A stretch of 22,722 bases of DNA from Rhizophagus sp. LPA8_4_AMF (taxonomy: Eukaryota; Glomeromycota; Glomeromycetes; Glomerales; Glomeraceae): positions 1 through 22,722 of the forward strand of contig JADRCO010001082.1 of the NCBI GenBank assembly GCA_021464525.1, read 5' to 3'. The notes below the pieces were generated by a model, which searched no databases, was not told the DNA's origin, and saw only the letters and a program-made list of their open reading frames with translations. A program made the translations under genes and the position numbers. Below, one piece after another: positions 1-9,644 of the stretch (the stretch's first letter is position 1; each line of letters opens with the position of its first letter).

Positions 1-1428
1 TTTTCAATTGATCTGCAAATTCACCTGATATGAAATCCCGTATATGCTGATCAATTTGATATACATAAAAAATATTTTACTAAAGTAAAAACGTCTATAA
101 TTGTGATGAACCAAACCCGCCGATATGTACCTCCCGTACGTCCGTACGTGATATTATTTTTTAAATTTTATTTATTTATTTTTTTTTTGAATGTAAAATT
201 TACAATTTGTCACGCATTTTTAATTTATTTTATTTGTTTTTCATTATTTAATAATAACTAACGTTATTTTTATTTATTTATTTTTCTTTCAATTTTAATT
301 TATAAAACTGTAAATATTAGAACAGCTAGAAATTTTTTAAATTTTTTTTAAGTTTCGAAATTCGAATTAATGACCTCAGTTTCAGATTTCTTGTGGTTGT
401 CATATAAAAAGTTTTTTATATTCCATCTTTTTTTTCATAAAAAGCTCATATTCCTGGAATTAATAACTTAATATCACTAAATTTATTGAATTTATTACAT
501 TTTCCGTGAATGAATCCGTGAAAGGCTCATTTTTCGGTTTACAGAAATAACGGATAAAATTTTTTATAGGGTTGATCCAATGCATAATTTATTTTGGGAA
601 TCGAATAAGAATCTGTTCATTTGTTTTTTCTTGGTGTTCTAAATGTCATTTTGAGCGCGTAATATTTCATATTTTTCTTCCATTTTAGACTTTGAAAGCT
701 TCTAAGAGTAGAACTTATGATCGTCCTTCGATTATCAAAAAGGTCAATTAAGTTGCTCTCTGTAAAAAAAAGTCTATTACACTATTACGTACAATTATTT
801 AGTAATACTAGAATACTGTGGGTTTTGACATTATAAAATAAAAACAGAGATCTTGGAAATTCATTTTTGCAAAGAGATTTTAAATCTGATCAAAGAAAAA
901 AATATTACGTTCTGAATTAGACAATTCTGATGGAATGTCATAAAATTCTTCTCTATTCCAACTTCCATTAAAGTTTATCTCAATATTTATTTTCTTGTTG
1001 TAGCGAACATTGCGATTATGCATGCATATATACTATATTACTGAATAACAATATAGAAATCATAATTACCTATTTATTTTATTCAATTTGGACGATCCCT
1101 TTAAAATTTTGCCATACAACTGTTATATAAAGCAGTATTGTCTGATCCACAAATATGATAATTATAACGATTAATGATGAATAGTCAATTAACGGTTAAT
1201 GAACGTATATTATGTAAAAATCTGTGTAAAATTTACAATTTTGATCAGTGATTGAGTGTTAGTGTTACGATGTTACACACATTTATAGAGTTTATATATT
1301 TAGTTTAGTTTTTTTTAAATGTAAATTTTGGATAGTTTATTGGTTAAATGAATAGTTTATTGTTTATGTTTACATATATTTTTAGTTATTTTTAGTATAA
1401 GCATATAAACAGGAATAGTGGCTTTAGC
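1..1428. other. AT-rich intergenic stretch, no gene seen
   Basis: No open frame with protein-like composition or plausible splice structure was found on either strand. It contains homopolymer T and A tracts, and a doubled CGTACG motif near 136-148. At 503-572 it holds one copy of a dispersed repeat that recurs at 2823-2888. Nothing else can be supported. Confidence 0.6.
503..572 (+). repeat. Dispersed repeat copy 1 (partner at 2823-2888)
   Basis: The segments TTTCCGTGAATGAATC and ACAGAAATAACGGATAAAAT match, with small differences, TTTCCGTAAATGAATC and ACAGAAATTACGGATAAAAT at 2823-2888 in the same orientation. They are separated by a variable stretch. The pair is probably debris of one mobile family. 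No target duplication can be seen. Confidence 0.5.
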
Positions 1429-1524
1429 TACAATTTGGCCGATCGACAACTTGGCTGGAAAACAATTCGTATTTCGGACAAATTGGCTAAAAGACAAGTT
1501 GGACTTTAGACGAATTGTACCAAA
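1429..1524 (+). repeat. Six-unit 16-bp tandem repeat upstream of a TATA box
   Basis: Units start at 1429, 1445, 1461, 1477, 1493 and 1509, exactly 16 bp apart. The shared core is GACAAnTTGGCy, seen as GACAACTTGGCT, GACAAATTGGCT and GACAAGTTGGAC. The third and sixth units are more diverged. The array ends 12 bp before a TATATAAG box, so it could be a set of factor-binding sites. It could equally be a decayed minisatellite inside a mobile element. The phase is seen directly; the regulatory role is inference. Confidence 0.6.
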
Positions 1525-1535
1525 TTGTTGGAAAG

Positions 1536-1543
1536 TATATAAG
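1536..1543 (+). promoter_or_regulatory. Candidate TATA box of a retroelement-like or ncRNA unit
   Basis: TATATAAG lies just downstream of a 16-bp repeat array and just upstream of a long inverted repeat that ends near an AATAAA signal (1664-1669). The order repeat array, TATA box, short transcribed segment, poly-A signal matches the layout of an LTR promoter or a small RNA gene. No open frame follows. Confidence 0.4.
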
Positions 1544-1545
1544 GG

Positions 1546-1683
1546 ATAAGCGGAGAAGTGCTAGAAAGGCAGGATTCTGGTTTCTTTTCGAGTAGTTTAG
1601 TATTAACATTTGTAAAGAAAGACCGAAGGAGGGAGTAATATTTTTAGAATCCTGCCTATTGCTAATAAAACTCTACCGCTTAT
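1546..1683 (+). other. Long imperfect hairpin with internal AATAAA
   Basis: There are two nested perfect stems. The outer is 1546-1553 with 1676-1683 (ATAAGCGG / CCGCTTAT). The inner is 1567-1578 with 1646-1657 (AGGCAGGATTCT / AGAATCCTGCCT). The loop is about 67 nt. AATAAA at 1664-1669 lies in the 3' arm. A transcript starting about 10-30 nt after the TATA box would fold into this rod almost whole. It could be the R region of a solo LTR, a terminal-repeat relic or a structured RNA. No flanking target duplication was found. Confidence 0.5.
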
Positions 1684-1699
1684 TTTCTGATTTCTTAAA

Positions 1700-2400
1700 T
1701 ATTTTGTTTATTTTTTATATTGTATACATTTTTGTTACCGATTCCTTATCGCTTGCTATAAATTCTTCCGTTACACAATAGTCATTGGACTGCCTGATAA
1801 TTTAGTGATGAATAAACTAGTTAATATGTCATAACCATTTAATACTCATTTAATCCAACAATCGATCATTTTTGCCGATCGATCGAGTAAGGAATGTTCT
1901 ATGTATGTCTTAAATTTAGTTATAACAATTCGAATGCTACTACTATATATGAGAATATTATTAATTTTTCTTTCACAGATAAAACTTTACTAGCCTTTTA
2001 ATCGCATTTGCATGTTTTGAACAAGGAATAATGCAGGACTTTACTACTACTAATTACCTGGGTTCTATTCTGTATACTTTTGGTATTGGATAAACTTCTG
2101 GCTACGACAAATGGAAGCGTTTTGACATACAAATTTTTCAATAACAATATTAACTCTTCAGCTTGTATTTTTACTTTTTATTCTTTTATATGTTTATAAT
2201 AATACCTAAACTATCAGAATATAATAAATTTATTGAATTTAAATTCGTTAAAATAAGTAAAAATTTTTTGTTCTAATTTTATTAATTTTCGTTTTAGACC
2301 TTATTTTAGTTTATTTAAGTGTGAAAAAACCAATATATTACGAAGATCAATAAAATAATAAAGGGGTATTGAATCAAGCATATTGATGTTTTTTACAAAT
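1700..2400. other. AT-rich stretch, nothing recognised
   Basis: Frames are short and repeatedly stopped. No splice-compatible coding blocks, tRNA or repeat partner were noticed. Confidence 0.5.
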
Positions 2401-2410
2401 TACACAAATA

Positions 2411-2470
2411 TTGGTTACGGCACGATTTCCTGACGCTGACAGGACATTTGCCCGACAGGTTTGGCCAGAG
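2411..2470 (+). mobile_element. Isolated terminus of the foldback-type element family
   Basis: The end TTGGTTACGGCACGATTTCC (2411-2430) matches, in reverse complement and at all but one base, the right end of the element at 4487-5417. It is followed by CTGACA and CCGACA cores 16 bp apart (2436 and 2452), the same unit and spacing found in that element's arms. A short direct repeat GAGTTATGCA occurs twice just after. No matching opposite end was found nearby, so this is a truncated copy or solo end. Confidence 0.5.
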
Positions 2471-2697
2471 TTATGCAGAGTTATGCACTATCACGTGATC
2501 AACAGGCCAGCATTACTGCGAAATAAATAGACCTCGTTTATTATTAGTGTTTTCCACTAAATAAATATTAACATACTCTTCTGTACTAATCATTTGATTT
2601 TATTGAATACCATGCTATTATGTTAGTCCAATTATGAAATTTTCCTTTCAAATTTGTAATATTCCGATTCTTGCACCATGTAGCGGTAGTCCGTAGT

Positions 2698-2800
2698 CTC
2701 TTGTCAATCCGAAAACTTCCGTATTATGGAACTTCATTATTTGTATTTGTATTATTTATAGCGGAATTCCGAGACCCGGAAGTCGGGTTGGACAAGTTTA
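2698..2800. repeat. Imperfect inverted repeat
   Basis: The left arm begins near 2700 (TTGTCAATCCGA..CTTCCG) and pairs imperfectly with the right arm ending near 2798 (CGGAAGTCGGGTTGGACAAG), with an AT-rich loop. It is probably a fragment of a MITE. It lies immediately before the 2823 dispersed repeat. Confidence 0.4.
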
Positions 2801-2822
2801 TTCCATGTTTTGTTATTCCGTT

Positions 2823-2888
2823 ATTTCCGTAAATGAATCATATTCACGGAGTTTTTACAGAAATTACGGATAAAATATTATACAGGGA
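2823..2888 (+). repeat. Dispersed repeat copy 2 (partner at 503-572)
   Basis: Same-orientation relative of the 503-572 block, sharing the CCGT.AATGAATC start and the ACAGAAAT.ACGGATAAAAT core. A 70-codon open frame begins inside it but continues into low-complexity AT sequence and is not credible as a gene. Confidence 0.45.
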
Positions 2889-3700
2889 GTTCGCGACCTC
2901 CAGATCATTTTTCCTTATTTGCTTTTTTTTGAAAATTGCAACGTATTATATATTATATCAAATTTTTTTTGAAAAAATATTTAAAAGAGAGCGCTTGCCG
3001 TGCCTATGTATTGTAAACATAACATTAATATCAATAGTTTTTTGAAACAATACAATCATAGCTATTTTGTGTTGTCATTCCATAGTAATCTGCTATTTAA
3101 ATACTATTCTTGTTAATTGTAGAAAAATAAATATCTTACTGTATATGGTAATTAGAAATAATCTTAACGCAACACAGACAATATATAAGTGAGAAATTAC
3201 TTAATTGACTCATGAAAATATTTTATAAATAGATATTATTTCATTTCATGTGTCTCATGAGCATTATTCTTAAGGATAACATTCGAAGTTAATGTAATCC
3301 GTCAATGTAGTTGATGTCTATAATTGACGATTAAGATCAGACAATTAGGTAGTATATACAATTATTAAATTATAATTCAAAAGTTCATTAACAATTAAAT
3401 CATTGCATTCATTGCTAATTCTAGTAAGGTGACGAAAAATGATCAATCACGTGGATTTCTCTGTCTCCTCACATGATGAAATAGATTTACCTTTTTTCGC
3501 ACAACGGTTTCCGTTTCCTAGTAATTATTAGGTTAAATTCTACTAAAATTTTTCACAGAACGTCTACAAATGAAAAATGAAGTAAAAAGGATAAATGGGA
3601 GATGAAGAGGAGAATGATAGATAGATATAAGCGATATGAAAGGAGGTTTTCTATAATAAATTAATTATTATTTATTAAAGGTATTAAATTTCAAACAAAT
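2889..3700. other. AT-rich intergenic stretch, nothing recognised
   Basis: No gene-like frame, RNA gene or repeat partner was seen. It ends where homology to copy B (19509 onward) begins. Confidence 0.5.
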
Positions 3701-4537
3701 TCGAATCGTAACATAATAATCAGCGTTAAAATGGGTTAAAAGAATTGGAAAATAATTTTCTTATTAATTTTTTCTTACCATAATTTTGTCTAATGATTTT
3801 AGTAAAAGTCAAATAAATAATGTATTTTTTTTTTTTACACTAAAGTCGGATAATACGCAATACGAACTTATATAAATAATAATAATCAAATTGTATCTCT
3901 AGTCATTCAAAATTAATCTAAATTACTAAGTAAATATATAATATACGAAATTATTTTGTTGAAGCACAAAAATTATTGAAATCTTGTTAGTCCATTTGTA
4001 TCTTGGTAAGTATTATGATCATTGCTTGGCAAATCACTATCGTTATAATTTTGATTTTCTGCCATTGATGAAACGGTTTGTGTTATCATTTCATGCTTCC
4101 CAACGTCACTATGAAGTAAATTTGTGTTTCTATCATAGTACATTCGATAGAAAAATTTTTGTTTCAAGCTTTGCTCAAGATTGAACTTTTGAGCTAAAGA
4201 CAATAATTTTATATCAAATTCTCATTATTCAAATATTTTCTACTAATGTGTATGTAAGTGAGTGATTTACAATTAACATGATATCCTATAGAGGGATAAC
4301 TTGGATGCTGTAAAGAAGTTCATAATTTTACTGATTATGATCATTAAAAGAATCTTCTAAAATGATTTTACAAATTACAAGATAAAACTAGTTATCATTT
4401 GGTGAAAAGTAATTAAACTCTAAATAACTTAACACTTTGTAAAATCTGCTGGTGTTGCATACTAGTATGTGTTGCTACATCGGAAGCATTGTCGCACCGA
4501 TTTCAGACATCCATTTTCCGACGTAACCTTTTTCTGA

Positions 4538-4656
4538 CAACGATTTCCCGACAAGACAAATTCTCGAATGGAAAAGCACCCGACATGGTATTAACCGACG
4601 AAATATATCCAGAAAGACATTATCCCGACATGAAATTTTCCCGAAATCAAATTACG
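4538..4656 (+). repeat. Left inverted arm of the foldback element
   Basis: It starts CAACGATTTCCCGACAAG and ends CCCGAAATCAAATTACG. It pairs with 5057-5186, read in reverse. The CCGACA-type cores recur at mostly 16-bp spacing. A 62-codon open frame across it is an artefact of the repeat. Confidence 0.75.
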
Positions 4657-5056
4657 AAAATGATATATAATAAATAAATAAAAATTTATTTTATGATGTA
4701 TTTAACTTGCTTTTTTCGTACGTTTTAATTTTTTTTTTAAGATGAAAAATGAATTTATTCTTTTACAATTATTACATTTTACCGCGTAATTTATCTAATT
4801 TATATTGTATTTTTTTTTTTAATTAAGATAATTTTTTTTTTGAATATTCACGTATTAAACTAAAATTACGTAACTGGTAATTTATTTTATTTATATTAAG
4901 TTCAATTTGATATTTGATAATTTATATAACCAAAAATTCCGGTGATATTTAGATTGCCCTCTGTATAAATAACTTGAATTGTGTAATATGAAAACACATG
5001 ATATATATGCTGTCTGGTCATGTGTACGTTTTAATTGAAGTCAGATAAACATACTT

Positions 5057-5186
5057 CATAATTTGATTTCGGGAAAAGTCATGTCGGGATAATGTCTTTC
5101 AGGATATATTATATTTCGTCGGGATAATACCATGTCGGGAAAAAGTGATTGTCCATTCGAGATTTTGACTTGTCGGGAAATCGTTG
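5057..5186 (-). repeat. Right inverted arm of the foldback element
   Basis: It starts CATAATTTGATTTCGGG and ends GTCGGGAAATCGTTG. It is the reverse complement of the left arm with scattered substitutions and small indels, so the two arms have diverged since they were identical or were never homogenised. Confidence 0.75.
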
Positions 5187-5212
5187 ATGGGGTGAATTAG
5201 GTTCAAGCCATG

Positions 5213-5390
5213 CCGAAATATTACGCCACACTACACCAATTCAGCATTACACCGGTGTAACACTGGTGTAATACTATTTTAATATGAATCTTTGAACAAA
5301 AATTTGGTGTAATAGCCTAATAGGTTTCACCATTACGCATTTACGCCGCCTAAATGCCAAATTATCTGGAATAATTACGCCACATGCATA
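5213..5390. repeat. Nested repeat with TTACGCC units and a 14-bp palindrome
   Basis: This block interrupts the right outer part of the foldback element. TTACGCC occurs at 5221, 5341 and 5375, and the decamer TTACGCCACA at both 5221 and 5375. Inside is the perfect palindrome TTACACCGGTGTAA (5247-5260), followed by further GGTGTAA copies. It is probably a second small element inserted into the first. Confidence 0.45.
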
Positions 5391-6587
5391 CGTCGCGGGA
5401 AACCGTGCCGTAACCAACGATAGCAGCAAAGTTAAATGATATATTAGGCATATCAGTCATATTTCCATGGGACGTCATTGAAGATTCTTGATTTTGAGTA
5501 GTTTGTTGAATTGCGGTAGAAAAATCAAATAATTCACCAGTTTCAATGTCGAAAGTATTATAATATAAATAAACGATTGTTGTAAATTTTCATCCATATT
5601 ATTCATATTGTATTTATATGAAATAGCGAAAACAGTTAGTTATAAGTATAAATACAGAATTACTATTCGAAGAGTAATCTAGTAAAAATGAAATGGAGAA
5701 TAAAAAAAAAGCTCCAGGATACGATTTTTGGTGTTTATATATGTAAATAATTTGAAAAAAATATTTATACACTTTAATTGAAAAAAAGAAGACATATTTC
5801 TGGTGTAACGATCTGGTGTTAAAAACTTAAAATGATGCTTTCTATATTTACTTACCTTTAATTTTATTATCAATTTTAGTATAAATTACTATTTATTCAT
5901 GCTAAAGATTAATAATAATTTGAACTAAATAGATCAGGACAGATGCTGATCAAAAAAAGAAATTGTACTATCGCTTTTGTTTTCCTTTTTTTTTTAGTCT
6001 GCTTTCTATCATAAGATTATTAAATTTTTGAAATTAACCTTTAACTTAGTTTCTTATATCTCGAGCAAATACCAACCGAAATAAAATAAACCAGCCATTT
6101 GGCGTTTATTTTATTAAATTTGCGATTAAACTCTGTAATAAAGGAAACTTTTTTTGCTGATCTATGTTACTGCTGCGGGATCTACCATTAAGACAGCAGA
6201 TTCCCCGAAAATAATGGACTTTTGGCATAGAAAGTCTGCCATAGAATATAATAAGTCGTACTTCATATTGTTTCCGGGTTAGATAATTATAGGACCAAAT
6301 AAAAATCTTAAAGGTAGGGTACCAAAATACCCGAATATTGGAGTAGAACAAAAGGCCATTAAGGCAACTTCAACAAATGTTAATTTACATGAGAAAATAA
6401 ATAAAATATAAAAAGTTGGAATTTTCATAAATAAATAAACAAAAATAACAATTTAGCCTCTTTTTGATATTAGACAATAAATTTGCTTTCATTTATAAAT
6501 TTTATTCTATTGAGTAATTATTGGAAATATAAAAAATAATTAGCGAATTATTCATTTCTCTTTAAAATTAATAAAGGAGGTTTCTTG

Positions 6588-6800
6588 ACCATGCAACTCT
6601 GGAGAAAAATTTTCCTTGGTCGAATATAATTGGATAAAAGAATCATATTATTTTTGCGTAAATCATTTTCTTTTAATTCTTTTATTAATATATAATGTCA
6701 ATGATTTTAGTAATAATTAGTAATTAGTAAAATTATACAACAATATAAAGAAAATTGTGTCGCGTTGTCAATGTTAGATTCTTAATAAAGACGATTTATT
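6588..6800 (+). repeat. Repeat Y, copy A (empty-site copy)
   Basis: It begins ACCATGCAACTCTGG and runs through TGTCAATGATTTTAG to TTAATAAAG. The same order of landmarks is found at 17974-18325 in the same orientation. Copy A lacks the 134-bp MITE present in copy B, keeping a simple AGTAATTAGTAAAATTATA at the equivalent place. No coding frame is conserved between the two copies, so Y looks non-coding. Confidence 0.75.
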
Positions 6801-6945
6801 ATAAAAATTGGTTTCTTTTAATATGAAATAAATCATTCAATTTATATACTGTAATATATCACACTACGAAATTTCTATACTCTGAATCACTTTTAATTTA
6901 TCATTATAATTTATCGTGAAATTATCGCTCTTATTAAAATAGTAT

Positions 6946-7213
6946 GACTCCTGCGTAGCGCATATCACCCCAGTCCTTTTCAAATTTCGAGATTCCCGGA
7001 GATTTTCCTGCATTAATAGGCAATTTCCGGGGATTCTTGCAGAAATTTCAATTATTTAAGTTAATTCCTTATAAAAAAGCGTTACACAAATCTTTCACAA
7101 AAGAACTATTTCTCCAGAATTCGCTAATAATAAACTCTAATTTTGCCTAATAATGCAGGAAAATCTCGGGGGATCAAAAATCACTTTTTTTTTAGGGGTG
7201 ATATGCAGGGGTC
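6946..7213 (-). mobile_element. MITE-like element with subterminal inverted repeats
   Basis: The ends are GACTCCTGC at the left and GCAGGGGTC at the right. Further in, GCATATCACCCC pairs with GGGGTGATATGC, and GAGATTTTCCTGCATTAATAG pairs loosely with the region around AATGCAGGAAAATCTC. The centre (ACACAAATCTTTCAC) matches, in reverse complement, the centre of 13875-14062, so both belong to one family. There is no coding capacity. The left end carries an extra GTAGCG. The target duplication is not clear. Confidence 0.65.
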
Positions 7214-8048
7214 GCACATCTCATGAATTCAATTAAAATAACATGAGAAATCTCTCTCTCTTAAAATTAGAATATGAATAATAGTAATTAGGTAAGTGGG
7301 CGAGTGCATGATATTTTAATAAATGTACTATGCGTTCATCACACTTAATTGAGCATCAAATCTTGTGCTCTGCGCGTGTAAGTATTCGCTGATTGGTTGG
7401 AGTTATCAGACCCAGTTCGTTGATCAATTCGGTCAACAGCTCCAGGAAAATAATGCATTTAAATGATCAAAAAGATCTAGAATCCAAATTAATGTAAAAA
7501 GACAACTTATTCTTTATTATAAAAATATAGTGGATAGACATGCTACATGTTACTCCAGTTTGATCAACACGTTTAAATATTTATTAATTTTATACGAAAA
7601 AATATGATCAGATTCATCAGAATAACATCATTTCAATATAAACACGTAAATTAGATGTGAATTAATAAGCTACTTATGCTGTTACATAAAATGAACGACT
7701 AATCGGTTATTTATAAAATTATTCGAAATACAAAGAACCTTTCGTCAAAACTTGTATGGATATTATCACGAATATTCACATGAAAAAATTGTGTTGCAAA
7801 AAAAAAAAAAATATAAATCCATATTATTTCACATGAAATTATCTTTCGATAATTTTGTTAAGATGTACATGGACTTGTGATTACTAAAAGATAGTCTTAT
7901 TAAATTACGTAATTACGGTAATGGCTGTAGTGCCTCTACTCTAAAAACTACTTCAGTGAATTTGTTAATGAACAAAAAAAAATTATCTAAATTTTTTTTT
8001 TTGTAAAATACAATATGATTAAATTTATTCTATTGTCAAAACATTTAT
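7214..8048. other. AT-rich intergenic stretch, nothing recognised
   Basis: It holds only short AT-rich frames and A/T homopolymers (for example near 7798-7811). No coding block, RNA gene or repeat partner was identified. Confidence 0.5.
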
Positions 8049-8049
8049 T

Positions 8050-8205
8050 TAAACCGATAATCTAGCGCGTTCGCGCTCTCTTCATAAATTATTATTTTCA
8101 AAAAAAAAAAAAAAAAAAAAATTTTGGGATATTCTGTCCCTTTCACTAAACCGATCCCCGGATTTCTCCGGACCCCAGGATAAGGAAAAGAATGGCGTAG
8201 CATGA
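8050..8205 (-). repeat. GC-rich island with a 22-nt A tract, possible retroposed fragment
   Basis: The 9-mer TAAACCGAT occurs at 8050-8058 and 8147-8155. Between them lie AGCGCGTTCGCGCT (8064-8077) and an uninterrupted run of 22 A residues (8100-8121). After the second copy comes an unusually GC-rich segment with CCGGA and TCCGG arms around a GAAA loop on the minus strand. The poly-A/T tract and flanking direct repeat suggest retroposition or a SINE-like fragment. No tRNA-type A and B boxes could be confirmed. The 65-codon open frame across it is not credible. Confidence 0.35.
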
Positions 8206-8408
8206 TGAAGTTTTGAATTGACATATATTCAACTAAATTCACTAAATTCCAATGAGTGATTAATTTGAGTATATTAACTGTTAATATAGCTTTCAGCTCA
8301 ATATTTACGCGATATGCTGGATGAATCTTAGCAATTCATCTTCGTATCCTGACGAATTATAGGAATGTGATATAGCTCATTTGTTGTGAATAGTCTTAAC
8401 TTTATTCA

Positions 8409-8486
8409 TGAACGTGATCTAATCGAAGATATTGGATTACATGGACCTGTTGATAAACGATTATCTCGAAAATACAGTAAATAAGC
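8409..8486 (+). pseudogene. Possible remnant of a TKL-type kinase catalytic segment
   Basis: In one frame this reads NFIHERDL, then EDIGLHGPVDKRLSRKYSK and a stop. The first part resembles the catalytic loop (IHRDLHSGNIL) and the second the DLG motif with a GPVDK-type activation segment of Glomeromycotina kinases. The usual residues between them are missing, and no APE motif or C-lobe follows. It is at best a compressed, decayed fragment. The match is short enough to be chance. Confidence 0.25.
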
Positions 8487-8624
8487 TGATCATAAGAAAT
8501 CAAACGTCATCAATACAGGTTGATTTTATTGTAATTCAAAAATTTTCTCAGGATCAAGACCAAGTATTGTCAATGAAACTCACCTGTTTTTATCACATTA
8601 ATGCTATTATGTGTTAATCCACTT

Positions 8625-9640
8625 GCAGACTATCATTGATCTGATTCACCCGAATTTAATTTAACGAATTCAATGTAAATATACTCGGAGTGATATTTTT
8701 TCTTGAAGATTGTTAGTAATATTATTGGATTTAATTCTTTATCTATTTGTTTCCTTTATTAAATCCGTCGACTCATTCCTCTCCTTTTAATTATTACATA
8801 CTATATGGTATTGATTTACAAGGATTATAACATAATTACGACGTAATATCGTTCGTTGCTTTGGTAGATTTCAACATGATAACATTGATCTAACGAAAAC
8901 AGGTGGAGTTCCACTAACAACACTCGCCCTTAATCTTGAGTAGAATTTCTAGGTCTATATAATTTTACTTAGATTGTAACATAAATAAAATGAAATAAAA
9001 TAACTTTTCATTGAAATTAATACATAAAAAGAAATATTTTATTGAACGTATTTTAATAATTAAGTGTCCTTTTTTTCTCCTAAGAATTTTTTTTATAAAA
9101 TCATTCGTACATGATCTTAAGTTCGTAATACTCATGAGTCATGACCCCTCTGATAAAGTTCCTTTTAGAATGGTCAATAATTAATAATCCTTCTTCTTAT
9201 AAAAGATTACACGGTTGTATCGTTAATAAATTTACGATCCTCCGTTCCAATTTTATAAGTAATTACTTAGTTGCGAGCTTCCGAGCTTTGATTTTCGGTG
9301 ATACAAGTATCAACATCAACTACATATTTCCTTCCTTAAATTTAATTTTCTCTTGGCTAGATAGCAAACTCGATCTATCTTAAAATGAGTTGGATTTAGT
9401 ATCTTGAAAAGTACATGATTAATAATTATATCTCATTATTTTTAATTTATTGATAAGAAACTTTTCTTCACCTGTATATACAAGAATAAAAGTAAATAAT
9501 TTTTCAATTTTTTTTTTCTCTATTATAAAAGGAATAAAAAACATTTTATTTTATTTTTTTTTTCTATAAAATATTATTCTATCTTTTTTTGTAATCAATA
9601 CATATTTAATTTTTTTAATTAATTAATGTTTTTTTCTATT
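8625..9640. other. AT-rich intergenic stretch, no supported gene
   Basis: An 80-codon plus-strand frame at 9141-9383 has no recognisable motif and poor codon texture. The stretch ends in dense T and A homopolymers beyond the stop of the downstream minus-strand receptor gene, and probably includes its 3' untranslated region. Confidence 0.5.
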
Positions 9641-9644
9641 CTAA

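Larger units (their letters stand above)
4487..5417. mobile_element. Foldback-type non-autonomous transposon with 16-bp-repeat arms
   Basis: Comparison with the intact paralogue defines the insertion. CGAAAG occurs once there (20211-20216), whereas here CGGAAG (4481-4486) and CGATAG (5418-5423) bracket the insert, fitting a 6-bp or slightly longer target duplication with one later change in each copy. Long inverted arms run 4538-4656 and 5057-5186, with the outer termini also roughly inverted. The arms consist of short units with a CCGACA core, mostly 16 bp apart (for example 4518, 4534; 4548, 4564, 4580; 4609, 4625, 4641). Tandem-repeat inverted arms are the hallmark of foldback elements. 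No transposase frame is present. The AT-rich middle spans about 400 bp. Confidence 0.75.
3973..5606 (-). pseudogene. Broken copy of the two-exon unknown gene (intact copy at 19701-20394)
   Basis: Read on the minus strand from ATG at 5606, this copy starts like the intact paralogue (MNNMDENLQQSFIY). It then carries a net 5-base length difference after codon 14 that shifts the frame into a stop. The first exon is cut at about 5418/4486 by a mobile element. The second exon (acceptor CAG, then CATCCAAGTTATCCC) shifts frame and meets a stop before the conserved part. The last 76 codons (3973-4203, ending in ..LTRFQ) stay open and resemble the intact C-terminus. The candidate 5'-UTR acceptor AG is also lost. 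The function of the family is unknown. With frameshifts in both exons and a large insertion, it cannot make the full protein. Confidence 0.8.
3703..6315. repeat. Duplicated block X, copy A
   Basis: This block aligns in the same orientation with 19509-21222. Matching landmarks include GGTTAAAAGAATTGGAAAA, AAGTCGGATAATACG, AGAGGGATAACTTGGATGC, CATGGGACGT and TTTTTAGTCTGCTTTC, in the same order. Copy A differs by an extra AT-rich stretch near 3874-3945, a roughly 930-bp mobile element (4487-5417) and many small indels. The block spans a two-exon gene, its upstream region and its 3' flank, so a whole gene was copied. Confidence 0.85.

Noticed and set aside
1260-1775. Full LTR beginning TGTTAC and ending ..GTTACACA
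   Set aside because: The ends are suggestive, but no flanking target duplication, primer-binding site or second copy could be identified, so only the inner promoter-like unit is reported.
4489-4677. 62-codon open frame
   Set aside because: It lies wholly within the left arm of the foldback element, and its residues simply translate the CCGACA repeat units.
6106-6351. 81-codon minus-strand frame in block X
   Set aside because: Copy B has single-base indels in the corresponding stretch (around 21120-21140), so the frame is not conserved.
9141-9383. 80-codon plus-strand frame
   Set aside because: No motif, no splice partner, and it is followed by homopolymer tracts. It could be real but nothing supports it.
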